Positions 8,156-17,055 of a stretch of 64,000 nucleotides of DNA are shown here, one piece after another (position 1 is the first letter of the stretch; each line of letters begins with the position of its first letter). The notes under the pieces are model-generated. The model worked only from the letters and a program-made list of their open reading frames with translations. It was not told the origin of the DNA and did no database searches. The stretch spans positions 2,852,001 to 2,916,000 of the forward strand of contig NC_014960.1 in NCBI RefSeq assembly GCF_000199675.1. The letters are read 5' to 3'. A program made the translations under genes and the position numbers. This DNA is from Anaerolinea thermophila UNI-1 (GTDB lineage: Bacteria > Chloroflexota > Anaerolineae > Anaerolineales > Anaerolineaceae).

Positions 8156-8923
8156 ATGGAACACCCCTACCCCATTCTCGAATTCGATCCCGAACCTAAC
8201 GCCATCCTCAATCCGCACCGCCCGAACTGCGAACCGGTAGAAAGCACGCGAGCGGTACTGTGTTTCTTTGCCGACATTCTCCGGGAAAGTCTGGAAAAAG
8301 GCGAACTGCGCATCATCGGCATGCTGGGGACAGAAATCGGCAACAATCCGATTTACCTGCACGAAAGTCCGGAGCGCCCGCCGGTCATCGTCATTCACCC
8401 CGGTGTGGGCGCACCTTTGGCAGTGGGATTTCTGGAAGAAATCCTGACGCTGGGCGTGGACAAGGTCATGGTCTGTGGCAGTTGCGGGGTGCTTAAACCC
8501 GAAATCAAGGTTGGCGATGCCTTGATACCAGTGAAAGCGGTGCGCGATGAAGGCACATCCTATCATTACCTGCCCCCTTCGCGGAGCGTCACTGCCTCTC
8601 CGCAAGCCGTGCAGGCGCTGGAAAGCGTCTGCCGCGCCATGGGCGTGCCTTACCGCACCACCAAAACCTGGACTACCGACGCCTTTTACCGTGAAACCCC
8701 CGCTAAACGCGCCCGCCGTGTTGCCGAAGGGTGCGAGATTGTGGAAATGGAAGCATCGGCGCTGTTTGCGCTGGCGCAGTTCCGTCAGGTAACGCTGGGG
8801 CAGATTGTCTATGGCGGAGATTTGGTCATTCCCGAAGGCTGGGACCACAGGTCCTGGAACCATCGCCGGGATGCGCGGCGCTTGCTTTACGAAATTGCCC
8901 TGGAGACAGTCCGACAATGCTAA
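8156..8923 (+). CDS. nucleoside phosphorylase (uridine/purine phosphorylase family)
   Basis: The protein is 255 residues; AAGGACATCTC precedes ATG 8156. The family core is visible: IHPGVGAPLAVGFLEEILTLGVDKVMVCGSCGVL (nucleobase and phosphate region), GDALIPVKAVRDEGTSYHYLP, and the signature EIVEMEASALFALAQF, in which Glu-Met-Glu contacts the ribose in PNP/UDP family enzymes. It cleaves a nucleoside with phosphate to base and ribose-1-phosphate. Substrate choice (purine or uridine) cannot be read safely. Its 3' end overlaps the start of the GNAT gene by 7 nt. Confidence 0.88.
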   Translation: MEHPYPILEFDPEPNAILNPHRPNCEPVESTRAVLCFFADILRESLEKGELRIIGMLGTEIGNNPIYLHESPERPPVIVIHPGVGAPLAVGFLEEILTLGVDKVMVCGSCGVLKPEIKVGDALIPVKAVRDEGTSYHYLPPSRSVTASPQAVQALESVCRAMGVPYRTTKTWTTDAFYRETPAKRARRVAEGCEIVEMEASALFALAQFRQVTLGQIVYGGDLVIPEGWDHRSWNHRRDARRLLYEIALETVRQC

Positions 8924-9378
8924 CGTCTTCCCTTCAAGAAACCCTCATCCTGCGCCCGTTCCAGCCACAGGATCAGGACGCCGCCAAAGGTTTGATTCTG
9001 GACGGGTTAGTAGAACACTGGGGCTTTCTCGACCCCACTCTCAATCCGGATTTGAACGATATCGCTCACGCCTACGCGAATGGATGCTTTCTGACCGCTT
9101 GGCATGGGAAAACGCTCATCGGCACGGGGGCTTTCCTGCCGGTGGATGAGCAAACGATTCAAATCGTGCGCATGTCAGTACGCAAAAGCCACCGCCGGCT
9201 GGGGGTGGGAAAACACATTCTGGAAGCCCTTTTGCTAGAAGCAACACGCCGGGAGTACCGGCGTGCTATTCTTGAAACCACCGCCACATGGACGGAAGTA
9301 ATTGATTTTTACCTGCGCTGTGGTTTTATCATTACCCACCATGCCGAAGGCGACGTGTACTTTGAGCGCTGGCTTTAG
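8917..9378 (+). CDS. GNAT family N-acetyltransferase
   Basis: This 153-residue protein starts at ATG 8917 inside the end of the phosphorylase gene; the frame extends upstream but overlaps that gene. The GNAT fold is clear from LILRPFQPQDQDAAKGLI at the start, IVRMSVRKSHRRLGVGKHILEALL (acetyl-CoA loop of the Q/R-x-x-G-x-G/A type), and EVIDFYLRCGFIITHH near the end. Substrate unknown. Its stop overlaps that of lipA on the other strand by 4 nt. Confidence 0.85.
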   Translation: MLTSSLQETLILRPFQPQDQDAAKGLILDGLVEHWGFLDPTLNPDLNDIAHAYANGCFLTAWHGKTLIGTGAFLPVDEQTIQIVRMSVRKSHRRLGVGKHILEALLLEATRREYRRAILETTATWTEVIDFYLRCGFIITHHAEGDVYFERWL

Positions 9379-10304
9379 CCGTACAACTGGCGGTGTACAG
9401 CACTGAGCACACGCACCTGTTCGGCGGCGTGGTAAGACGAGCGCACCAGCGGGGCGCTCTCCACCCACTTGAAGCCAATCTGATACCCAAATTCACGCAG
9501 TTCTTCAAATTCTTCCGGGGTGTAGTAGCGTGAAATAGGTAAATGCTGGCGGCTGGGTTGCAGGTACTGACCGATAGTCAGAATATCCACACCCCACGAG
9601 CGCAGGTCTTCCATGACGGCTTTGACCTCATCTATGGTCTCGCCCAAACCCACCATAATGCCGGATTTGGTCAGCACATCCGGATCCATCATTTTGGCAT
9701 GGGTCAGGGTAGCGCGCGCCCACTCATAGCGATCCTGAGGCTGAACCAGTTTGAAAAGGCGCGGCACAGTCTCCACATTGTGGTTGAGGATTTCAGGGCG
9801 GGCATTCATGACAATGCGCAGAGCTTCGGCACTGCCCTTGAAATCCGGAATCAGCACCTCGATGGAACAACCGGGATGAATCTCACGGATGCGCTGGATG
9901 ACCATGGCAAAGATCGGTGCACCGCCGTCGCGGCGGTCGTCACGGTTGACGCTGGTGATGACCGCGTGCTTCAGGTTCATGGCTTTGACGGCTTGCGCCA
10001 CCCGCTCGGGTTCAAGGAAATCCAGCACAGCGGGCTTGCCGCGTTTGATATCGCAAAAACCGCAGGTGCGGGTGCACACATCGCCTAACATTAAGAAAGT
10101 TGCCGTGCCGGAACCCCAGCACTCGCCCATATTCGGGCACCCGGCTTCCTCGCACACCGTGTGCAGGGCTTTCTGGCGCATCAATTTCTGCAACCATTCG
10201 TAGGTCTCTCCCGAGGGTGCGCGAACGCGAATCCAGGAAGGACGACGAATGGGTGTCGTATCCATTTTTTGCGGATCTACCCGATCGCGCGTTGCATCTA
10301 CCAT
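9375..10304 (-). CDS. lipA: lipoyl synthase
   Basis: This 309-residue radical SAM enzyme inserts two sulfurs into protein-bound octanoyl groups to form lipoyl cofactor. ATG 10304 is preceded by GAGGAGGT and is preferred over an in-frame codon 57 nt upstream. All hallmarks are present: the auxiliary-cluster motif CEEAGCPNMGEC (CX4CX5C), the radical SAM motif CTRTCGFC (CX3CX2C), VITSVNRDDRRDGGA, a SGIMVGLGET block, and the C-terminal RSSY that supplies a Ser ligand. Length is normal. No lipB neighbour was found in the window. Confidence 0.97.
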   Translation of the reverse strand: MVDATRDRVDPQKMDTTPIRRPSWIRVRAPSGETYEWLQKLMRQKALHTVCEEAGCPNMGECWGSGTATFLMLGDVCTRTCGFCDIKRGKPAVLDFLEPERVAQAVKAMNLKHAVITSVNRDDRRDGGAPIFAMVIQRIREIHPGCSIEVLIPDFKGSAEALRIVMNARPEILNHNVETVPRLFKLVQPQDRYEWARATLTHAKMMDPDVLTKSGIMVGLGETIDEVKAVMEDLRSWGVDILTIGQYLQPSRQHLPISRYYTPEEFEELREFGYQIGFKWVESAPLVRSSYHAAEQVRVLSAVHRQLYG

Positions 10305-10446
10305 GATTGTGACCTCCTCATTCGTTGGCTGGATTGTAACAGGCGCAAGGGGCAATGTCAACTCGGGATAGAGGCTATTCTTACAGATTCACTCGCAATT
10401 AGAGTGATCTTCGACTCGATTTTGGAGAGGTAAACATACCCATATC

Positions 10447-10474
10447 ACCGCAAAGACGCCAAGCGCGCAAAGGG
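10447..10474 (+). repeat. dispersed CGCAAAG-type repeat, copy 1
   Basis: ACCGCAAAGACGCCAAGCGC followed by GCAAAGGG lies in the 287-bp gap between lipA and the thioesterase gene. It matches a second copy at 39188-39218 at roughly three of four bases and has an internal period of about 7-9 bases around GCAAAG. Apart from this repeat and a short hairpin (TCACTC / GAGTGA near 10390-10405) nothing else was seen in this gap. Confidence 0.5.
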
Positions 10475-10591
10475 AGATTGGTTACGATATGAGAGAATAC
10501 CTCAAACCTTCCAGGGCTTTATACCCCATCCTTCCCCCATGCGCATCCAAATCCTGTACAATGGGTTATGTTTCAAGAAAGGAAAACAGCC

Positions 10592-11068
10592 ATGACTGCA
10601 AAACGCCTCAAACAACCCAATTCGCGCCACTGCTTTGTTTGTGGCGTGGAAAATCCCGTAGGATTACAACTCAAGATTTACCAAATTGAAGAAGGGGTCA
10701 TCGAGACCACCTACACCGCGCCGGAGCACTTCCAGGGCTATCCGGGTGTCCTGCATGGCGGAATCATCGCCACCTTGCTGGATGAAATCAGTGGACGGGC
10801 GCACATGGGCGATCCCTCCCAGCCGCGCTTCATGTACACCGGCAAACTGGAAGTGATTTACCGCAGGAACGTGCCCATCGGCCAACCTCTGCGGATTGTG
10901 GGGAAGAAACTGGAAAATCGCGGGCGCGCCGCTCAAGGCTGGGCGGGGATTTACGATGAAAAAGGTAATCTGCTCGCCGAAGGCACTACCCTGCTCTTCG
11001 ACATTCCCCCTCACTTACTGCCGCTGAAAGACCTGGAAGAACTGGGCTGGAAGGTGTACCCCGATTAA
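10592..11068 (+). CDS. PaaI-like hotdog-fold thioesterase
   Basis: ATG 10592 follows GAAAGGAAAACAGCC; an ATG 24 nt upstream is possible but has no clear ribosome site. The 158-residue product opens with NSRHCFVCGVENPVGLQLK, a Cys-x-x-Cys-like start typical of a PaaI subgroup, and has the hotdog helix motif GYPGVLHGGIIATLLDEISG, where HGG-x-x-x-x-x-x-D/E forms the active site. It ends in AQGWAGIYDEKGNLLAEG. It hydrolyses small acyl-CoA thioesters; substrate unknown. The stop overlaps that of the convergent NfeD gene by 4 nt (TTAA). Confidence 0.88.
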   Translation: MTAKRLKQPNSRHCFVCGVENPVGLQLKIYQIEEGVIETTYTAPEHFQGYPGVLHGGIIATLLDEISGRAHMGDPSQPRFMYTGKLEVIYRRNVPIGQPLRIVGKKLENRGRAAQGWAGIYDEKGNLLAEGTTLLFDIPPHLLPLKDLEELGWKVYPD

Positions 11069-12390
11069 TTCACCCGCCGCACAATCAGGCGAATGCCCTC
11101 CACACTCACCACCTCTACCCGTGAACCGCGCGGGATAGGCGTGGTGGGGTCAACATTCTCTGCTGTCCACAGTTCGCTTCCCAGTTGCACATTACCCACG
11201 GGGTTAATGTCACTGCGGGCATAGCCCACCTGCCCCAGGAGCGCTTCCTGCCCAATGCGGATGGGAGCACGTTGAGCGCGCAGAGCAAACGCCACCGCTC
11301 CAAAAAAGATCACCCCAATCGTCACTCCCGTGCCGACAACCAGCGGCACCGAAACCCGCGGCGTGCCGGGAATGTTGGGAGAGTTGAACAGCACCAGCGC
11401 GCCCACAATGAACGAAGCCACCCCTGCCGCGGTCAATGCTCCATGCGTAGGCGACTGAATATCCAGCACAAAGAGGATGAAAGCCATCACCAGGAAGATG
11501 ATGCCGAACCAGTTGACCGGCAGGATTCCCAATCCAAACACCGCAAAGGTAATGCACACCGCCCCAATAAACCCTGCCACCCAGCCGCCCGGACTGGACA
11601 GTTCAATGAGAATGGCTTGCACGCCAATCGAAAGCAACAGGAAGACCAGATTGGGATTTGCCAGCACCACCAGCACCTGTTCCATAAAGGTCAGCGGCAC
11701 TTCCACCACGATAGCGCCTGCAGTGTTCAGCGTGCGCCGGCTGTCGCCAAACTCAACCGATAACCCATCCAGTTTGCGGAGCAAGGTTGGCAGGTCAGAC
11801 GCTATCACATCCACCAATCCATTTTCCACCGCCTCATTTGCCGAAACGGCGCGGGCATTTTCAATCATCTCTTCGGCAAGGCGCACTGCCGTTTCACCGC
11901 GCCGCAGGGTTAATCCGCGGGCGCTGGCTTTGAGGATTTCCTTCACCTTGCTTTCCATGGTCTCGCCGATATCCTCGCCCTGCCCGCCTACCGGACTGGC
12001 GGCGCCAATGGAAGTTTCGGGCGCCATAGCAGAAGCATGTCCTGCCAGGGTGAGCATGGCGCCTGCCGAAGCCGCCATGGCTCCCGCAGGGGAAACATAT
12101 ACTACTACCGGCATCGGACTGTTGCGAATTTGCTGAACCAGACGGTTCATCACATCAATTTGACCGCCGGGGGTATCCAGTTGCAGAATCAGCGCCTCTG
12201 CGCCGCGATCTTCTGCTACACGCATGGCGCGCTTGAGCGTTTCCTGCCAGATGGGGTTGAGAGCACCTTCCAGGCGCACCGTCACCACCACCGGCACATC
12301 GCTCTGAGCCTGCATGGGAGAGGCTGTCCCCAGCCATGCCCACAGGAACAACCCCAAAACCACCAGACGCACCCAATTCAACCTACCCAT
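11065..12390 (-). CDS. nfeD: NfeD family membrane protease (ClpP class) with C-terminal OB fold
   Basis: The protein is 441 residues; ATG 12390 follows GTGGAGGACGTT. It has a signal peptide (VRLVVLGLFLWAWLGTASPMQAQ), a ClpP-class protease domain with LILQLDTPGGQIDVMN and the catalytic Ser in VYVSPAGAMAASAGAMLTLAG, and SIGAASPVGGQG. Four or five membrane helices follow between about residues 225 and 365, and a C-terminal NfeD beta-barrel (GQEALLGQVGYARSDINPVGNV...IPRGSRVEVVSVEGIRL). This is the long NfeD form that works with stomatin-like proteins in membrane quality control. No stomatin gene is adjacent. Confidence 0.92.
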   Translation of the reverse strand: MGRLNWVRLVVLGLFLWAWLGTASPMQAQSDVPVVVTVRLEGALNPIWQETLKRAMRVAEDRGAEALILQLDTPGGQIDVMNRLVQQIRNSPMPVVVYVSPAGAMAASAGAMLTLAGHASAMAPETSIGAASPVGGQGEDIGETMESKVKEILKASARGLTLRRGETAVRLAEEMIENARAVSANEAVENGLVDVIASDLPTLLRKLDGLSVEFGDSRRTLNTAGAIVVEVPLTFMEQVLVVLANPNLVFLLLSIGVQAILIELSSPGGWVAGFIGAVCITFAVFGLGILPVNWFGIIFLVMAFILFVLDIQSPTHGALTAAGVASFIVGALVLFNSPNIPGTPRVSVPLVVGTGVTIGVIFFGAVAFALRAQRAPIRIGQEALLGQVGYARSDINPVGNVQLGSELWTAENVDPTTPIPRGSRVEVVSVEGIRLIVRRVN

Positions 12391-12548
12391 AACGTCCTCC
12401 ACCTTCATTATAAGGCAAATGAAGGGGAAAACCTTCCCCTATTCAAAGCAACAGTTGAAGCATTTACTTCATAAAATAACAGGTAGCTTATGTATTGCAT
12501 TCACTACTACAAAATTCTTACAGTTTGTTTACAACTCGCGAAAGGATA

Positions 12549-12577
12549 TTTATCTATATTACAATGTGTTATATAAT
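12549..12577 (+). promoter_or_regulatory. candidate promoter of the type VII secretion module
   Basis: A perfect -10 TATAAT (12572-12577) lies 31 bases before the WXG100 start. The -35 at 17-bp spacing is weak (TTTATC, 12549-12554), and an alternative -35 TTTACA lies at 12528-12533. The region from about 12400 is sharply AT-richer than the GC-rich genes to its left. Confidence 0.45.
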
Positions 12578-12607
12578 TTTTTTAAACTTTTTCAAGGAGG
12601 GCTATAT

Positions 12608-12883
12608 ATGACTACACTTCATATGGAAGTAGAGACTGCTCGATCTACAGCGAGCAACATGGCAAATACATACCAACAGTTAATCGGCCTCGTACAAAGT
12701 ATGAACAGTTCTGTTAACAATTTACAATCTGCGTGGATGGGCAATTCTGCAACCGAATTCTTCGGTCTCTATGACCAATGGCGTTCAAGCATGAACACAA
12801 TTCTGGAAAATCTCAATACCATGACAACAAAGTTGCAGACCGAGATTACCGAATGGGAACAAATGGCAAGCAATCTCTCATAA
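12608..12883 (+). CDS. WXG100 family type VII secretion protein (EsxA/B-like)
   Basis: The protein is 91 residues with a strong ribosome site (AAGGAGGGCTATAT). It has the WXG100 form: helix 1, a turn with SAWMGNSATEFF (W-M-G), helix 2, and about 100 residues in total. The C-terminal ITEWEQMASNLS lacks a perfect Y-x-x-x-D/E but has an acidic/hydrophobic helix end. Such proteins form helical-hairpin dimers and are exported by the EccC ATPase. Only one small WXG100 gene is present, so a homodimer is likely unless it pairs with the larger WXG-like protein at 17056. A strong terminator directly follows it. Confidence 0.92.
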   Translation: MTTLHMEVETARSTASNMANTYQQLIGLVQSMNSSVNNLQSAWMGNSATEFFGLYDQWRSSMNTILENLNTMTTKLQTEITEWEQMASNLS

Positions 12884-12913
12884 TTTTTCTGGAAAACTAA
12901 TCAATATTTTATT

Positions 12914-12946
12914 CTCTCAGCAAATCCTGTTTGCTGAGAGGTTTTT
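12914..12946 (+). terminator. strong intrinsic terminator between WXG100 gene and eccC
   Basis: A perfect 11-bp stem (CTCTCAGCAAA 12914-12924 with TTTGCTGAGAG 12930-12940), a 5-nt loop and GTTTTTA form a textbook rho-independent terminator. It lies between two genes of the same module, so readthrough would set a high WXG100 to EccC ratio. Confidence 0.9.
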
Positions 12947-12984
12947 ATCATTTCACAAATGATAGCTGTTTTATGTAATATAAA

Positions 12985-15900
12985 ATGGTACACCAAAGAA
13001 ATTCATTCACAACAATAGAACAGAATATATTTATTGCCCGAAAGCTTTTTTTCCCTGCACCCCGGGAACCTGTTTGCTTACCAGATGATAGGATAGATAT
13101 TCCTTTACCGCCAAATGCCCCTTCACCACCACCAGCGCTCAACTTGTGGACCACACTCATTCCGCCAGTGCTGATGCTTGGCGGAATTGCAACCAGTGCT
13201 TTATTAAATTCACAAAACCCTTACGTGATGATTCCAATGGTTTTTATGGGGTTGGGATTTCCATTGGCTAATTGGCTGGGAACGAAAGCCCAAAAACAAA
13301 AATATGTAAAAGAATTAAAAGATAGAGAAAAAAATTACCAACATAAGCTAGACAAAATCCGCGAAGAAATCGAAACTCTTGCTTTACAACAGAGAAAAGC
13401 ATTAGAAGATGCCTATCCCAATTTGGAAGGTTTACGTCAAATTGCATTGAGCGCAAATAAATATATGTGGTCCAGACGGCCTTCCGATGAAGATTTTTTA
13501 ACTTTTCGAATTGGGTGGGGAAGCATACCGCCTTCTTTTTCTATTAATTTACCCCACCACGGAGATTCAAACGATCCATTATTCAACCAAGCCGATCAGC
13601 TTGCGCGTGAGTATAAAACAATTGAGAAAATGCCATTCTTGTTAAACTTGGGCAAGATTGGAAGTTTAGCAATAAATGGCAGAAGCAAAGTCATTTATCC
13701 TGTTATTTTCCGATTGATCGTAGATCTTCTGATACATCATTCCCCTCAAGATGTTCGTTTTATAGTATTTTCGGATACCCCGCAAGCTATAGATAATTGG
13801 GAATGGTTGAAATGGGTACCTCACACAGACGCACTGAATACCAAGCAGCAAACTTATTCATTAGCGTTTGACTCACAAACAATCGATAAAGCCTTGAAAG
13901 AAATAATGGAAGAATATTCTCGTCGACGAGAGGCATTTATCACATCTGAAAAGAAACCTACAAAGGCTTTGGTTGTAATTGTCGATGATTTAGGTAGTGT
14001 GCGCCAAAGCCCTGACATGTGTGAGTTAGCAGAAAATGGGTGGGAAGTGAGTATATATCCAATTTTCATAGGGGGGCGAGATTTTCCAGTTGGATGCAGA
14101 GCAAGATTAGACATTCATGAAGATTTGCGATTCTGTTTTGCCAAAACAAGCGGCCAAAAAGCAGAACGACAGGAGGGTTTTTATGAAAAATCCTCTCGTG
14201 AAGAATGCGAAAAGATAGCGAGAGCAATAGCATGCTGGAGAGCCCCTACCAACAAGACTCAAGTTTCTTTACCAGAGCAAGTTCGGCTATCGAAAGTCCT
14301 AGGTATGGAGGCTATTTCTCAAGAAGGAATTCAAAGTGCTTGGTCCATGCCATATGAACCTAAAGATTTATTACAATTTCCGATAGGGGTTTATACCCAG
14401 CGCGACCACTTGGAACTGGCGGTCCTTAATTTTTTGGATCAAGATAGAGGGGGGGCTCACGCATTTCATGCCATTTTAATTGGCTCAACCGGAAGTGGAA
14501 AAAGCGAATTCATGAAATCCCTAATTTTAGGAGCAGCCATTCGTTACTCGCCAAAATTCTTAAATTTCTTTATCATGGATTTTAAAGGCGGTAATAACTA
14601 TCAGATTTTTACAACATTACCTCACCTCAGCGGTTTTGTTACCAACCTGGATAAAAATGAACTTGTCGAACGTGTAATCGATTCAATTCTTAATGAAATT
14701 GACCGAAGACAGGCTAAATTTACAAACGCCTCAAAAAAAGATATTTGGGATTATAACGAGGAATTCCCGAATAATCCTCTTCCCCATCTCATTTTATTTT
14801 TAGACGAATTTACTAGAGGTCTTACAGAATTTCCGCGATTGCGCGAACCATTGGATGTGCTGGTTCGCCAAGGACGTTCATTGGGAATGCATCTTATTCT
14901 AGCCAATCAAAGTGTTAATGCAGAAGTTGATAAATTACTTGAGAATGTGGGATGGAGAATCGCCCTGATGGTTAAAAAACCTGAAGAAATGCACTTTATA
15001 AAACGAGGATTACCTTCTCCAACACGTCCTGGACAGGGATACCTGTACTTAAGTGGTGCAGGCGAGATTATTGTATTTCAAGCCGGTTATGGGGGATACC
15101 CCGTACAGAACGAAGAAGAATTCAGTAACAACTTTCTCGTTTATGAAGTAAAAGCAGATGGAAGTTATCAGGAAATTGAAAACCCATCCTCCTTCACCTC
15201 TCATTCCCAGGAATTCACATCCTCAGCGTCTCTCAAAGAAGAAGATGTGATTTTGTTAAATATTCACAAGGTCACTGAGGTTTTACACATTCCACCTGCA
15301 AAAAAGATCTATCTGGATCCTTTGCCTCCATCTTTGTCGTTTACATCAATTCTTGAGGAAGCAAAAATTAAACCTGCCTATCTAGATGGAAAATGGATTA
15401 ATCAACAGGATTCTTCTCATATTATTGTGCCTTGGGGCAAATTGGATTTTCCAGAACTAAGTTTACAAAAAATGTTAATTATAGATTTTGATGAAAAAGA
15501 CGGCCATCTCTGGATTACAGGCGCTCCAGGTAGCGGAGTGGGAATAGCACTTTCCTCTCTCTTGATGATGCTTGCTTTGACACACACACCTGATCAGGTT
15601 CAATTCTATATCATCGACTTAGCCACTGGAGAATTATCAGCATTTGAAACCTTACCACACACTGGAGCAATAATTTACCCCAACAAAGATGTTCCACAAG
15701 AAAATGAGCGACTAGAACGACTGTTAAATATGTTGGAATGGGAAATGCAAAAACGTTCCCAAGTCCTCAAAGAAACAAGAGGAACACTGCACGGACATCC
15801 TAGCCTGTTTGTAATAATAAACAGCTTTGCTGAATTGCGGATTAATTTTCCAAACCTTGTTGACCGTTTAGCTTCAATTGCACGAGACGGGAAAAAATTA

Positions 15901-16929
15901 GGAATTCATCTGATCATTACTACTAGTAGGCGATCAGAATTACACCCCAATATTTCAAGCATTATTTCTCGTCGGCTTGTTTTGAAGTTGTCAAACAAAG
16001 ATGAGTATACAGATACAGTTGGAAAAAACGTTGCTCCAATCACTGAAAATGTTCCTGGGCGAGGATACTGGATTGACGATAGAGTGGCAATAGTCCAAAT
16101 TGTTTCCCCCCCAAATAACTTAGAGGAATATATCCACAACATGAGAATGTCGTGGAAAGGGCAACTTCCCGTAAAGATTGAAATTTTACCTGATAAAATA
16201 CCTCTTTCCCATTTACTTCAGGAGCTAAAAGAGCAACAAAAAAGTGAAGAAATTTATATTCCTATTGGGAAAAAATATGATACTCTTGAGACAATCTCTC
16301 TTAGCCTTCACGGAACTCCTTCATTTCTTATCTTGGGTCCCAAAGGAAGTGGAAAGAGCAACTTTCTGTCCTCCGTACTGCTGAGTGTACTGAAACAAGA
16401 TAGTGCAAACAAATGGGAATTGCGAGGCTACACATTTCGCCAAAGCCCTATTTCAGAATTGCGAGGACAGTTTTCAACACTTACAGTATTAACTTCAATA
16501 GAAGAAATTATTAGAGACTTTGAACAACTCATCGAAATATTGAGAAGGGAAGAAACACCACAAAATAAGCCTCTGTTACTGGTGATTGACGATCTTGGCT
16601 TTGCTTTCCACCCAGAGCGAGGAAATTTAACAAAATTAATTAACGATTTAGGTACTATATTGGATACAGCAAGCAATGTAGTGTTAATAGCAAGCGGATT
16701 ATTAGAAGAACTCCGCGTGTACTTTGGAACGCCACTGGTGAAATATTTGCGTCAAAACCGAACTGGTTTGGTATTATCAAAGGACCCAAGTGAAGTGGAG
16801 TGGCTCGGAGTATCACCATCCACTCTATGGAATTATCGACAAATGGAACTTCCTACAGGCCGTGGTTTCTTTATCTACAAAGGGCATCTACAATTTGTAC
16901 ATACTCCTTATAGGGATAAAAACGGCTAA
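12985..16929 (+). CDS. eccC: EccC-type type VII secretion ATPase with three FtsK/SpoIIIE domains
   Basis: The protein is 1314 residues. It opens with an FFPAPREP...IPLPPNAPSPPP segment typical of EccC/EssC and two membrane helices at about 51-92. A linker domain and three FtsK/SpoIIIE ATPase domains follow. Domain 1 has intact Walker A G500-STGSGKS and Walker B LILFLDE (D607-E608). Domain 2 is degenerate: GAPGSGVG (846-853, Lys replaced by Val) and FVIINSF instead of an acidic Walker B. Domain 3 has GPKGSGKS (1118-1125) and LLLVIDD (D1202-D1203). It is the motor and substrate receptor of ESX export. No EssC-type FHA domain precedes the helices; a separate FHA protein is encoded at the end of the cluster. 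ATG 12985 lacks a clear ribosome site, so the exact start is uncertain. Confidence 0.93.
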   Translation: MVHQRNSFTTIEQNIFIARKLFFPAPREPVCLPDDRIDIPLPPNAPSPPPALNLWTTLIPPVLMLGGIATSALLNSQNPYVMIPMVFMGLGFPLANWLGTKAQKQKYVKELKDREKNYQHKLDKIREEIETLALQQRKALEDAYPNLEGLRQIALSANKYMWSRRPSDEDFLTFRIGWGSIPPSFSINLPHHGDSNDPLFNQADQLAREYKTIEKMPFLLNLGKIGSLAINGRSKVIYPVIFRLIVDLLIHHSPQDVRFIVFSDTPQAIDNWEWLKWVPHTDALNTKQQTYSLAFDSQTIDKALKEIMEEYSRRREAFITSEKKPTKALVVIVDDLGSVRQSPDMCELAENGWEVSIYPIFIGGRDFPVGCRARLDIHEDLRFCFAKTSGQKAERQEGFYEKSSREECEKIARAIACWRAPTNKTQVSLPEQVRLSKVLGMEAISQEGIQSAWSMPYEPKDLLQFPIGVYTQRDHLELAVLNFLDQDRGGAHAFHAILIGSTGSGKSEFMKSLILGAAIRYSPKFLNFFIMDFKGGNNYQIFTTLPHLSGFVTNLDKNELVERVIDSILNEIDRRQAKFTNASKKDIWDYNEEFPNNPLPHLILFLDEFTRGLTEFPRLREPLDVLVRQGRSLGMHLILANQSVNAEVDKLLENVGWRIALMVKKPEEMHFIKRGLPSPTRPGQGYLYLSGAGEIIVFQAGYGGYPVQNEEEFSNNFLVYEVKADGSYQEIENPSSFTSHSQEFTSSASLKEEDVILLNIHKVTEVLHIPPAKKIYLDPLPPSLSFTSILEEAKIKPAYLDGKWINQQDSSHIIVPWGKLDFPELSLQKMLIIDFDEKDGHLWITGAPGSGVGIALSSLLMMLALTHTPDQVQFYIIDLATGELSAFETLPHTGAIIYPNKDVPQENERLERLLNMLEWEMQKRSQVLKETRGTLHGHPSLFVIINSFAELRINFPNLVDRLASIARDGKKLGIHLIITTSRRSELHPNISSIISRRLVLKLSNKDEYTDTVGKNVAPITENVPGRGYWIDDRVAIVQIVSPPNNLEEYIHNMRMSWKGQLPVKIEILPDKIPLSHLLQELKEQQKSEEIYIPIGKKYDTLETISLSLHGTPSFLILGPKGSGKSNFLSSVLLSVLKQDSANKWELRGYTFRQSPISELRGQFSTLTVLTSIEEIIRDFEQLIEILRREETPQNKPLLLVIDDLGFAFHPERGNLTKLINDLGTILDTASNVVLIASGLLEELRVYFGTPLVKYLRQNRTGLVLSKDPSEVEWLGVSPSTLWNYRQMELPTGRGFFIYKGHLQFVHTPYRDKNG

Positions 16930-17055
16930 GATAGAAACATAATTTTGGCAAACAGAAGTAACTTAAAGTTTCTTTATAATGAACAGATTAAAAGCACAAA
17001 TTATTTGAATCCATACGCATTACATCAATAATTTGTAGAGGGGAGACACTAAGCA

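Noticed and set aside
8045..8917. Minus-strand frame continuing upstream of the LysM lipoprotein for about 290 codons
   Set aside because: It is antisense to the nucleoside phosphorylase, whose family text is unmistakable; the lipoprotein has its own ribosome site and signal peptide at 8044.
16945..16980. Full promoter TTGGCA ... TATAAT before the long WXG-like gene
   Set aside because: The spacer would be 24 bp; only the -10 is convincing, so it is mentioned in the gene entry but not listed.
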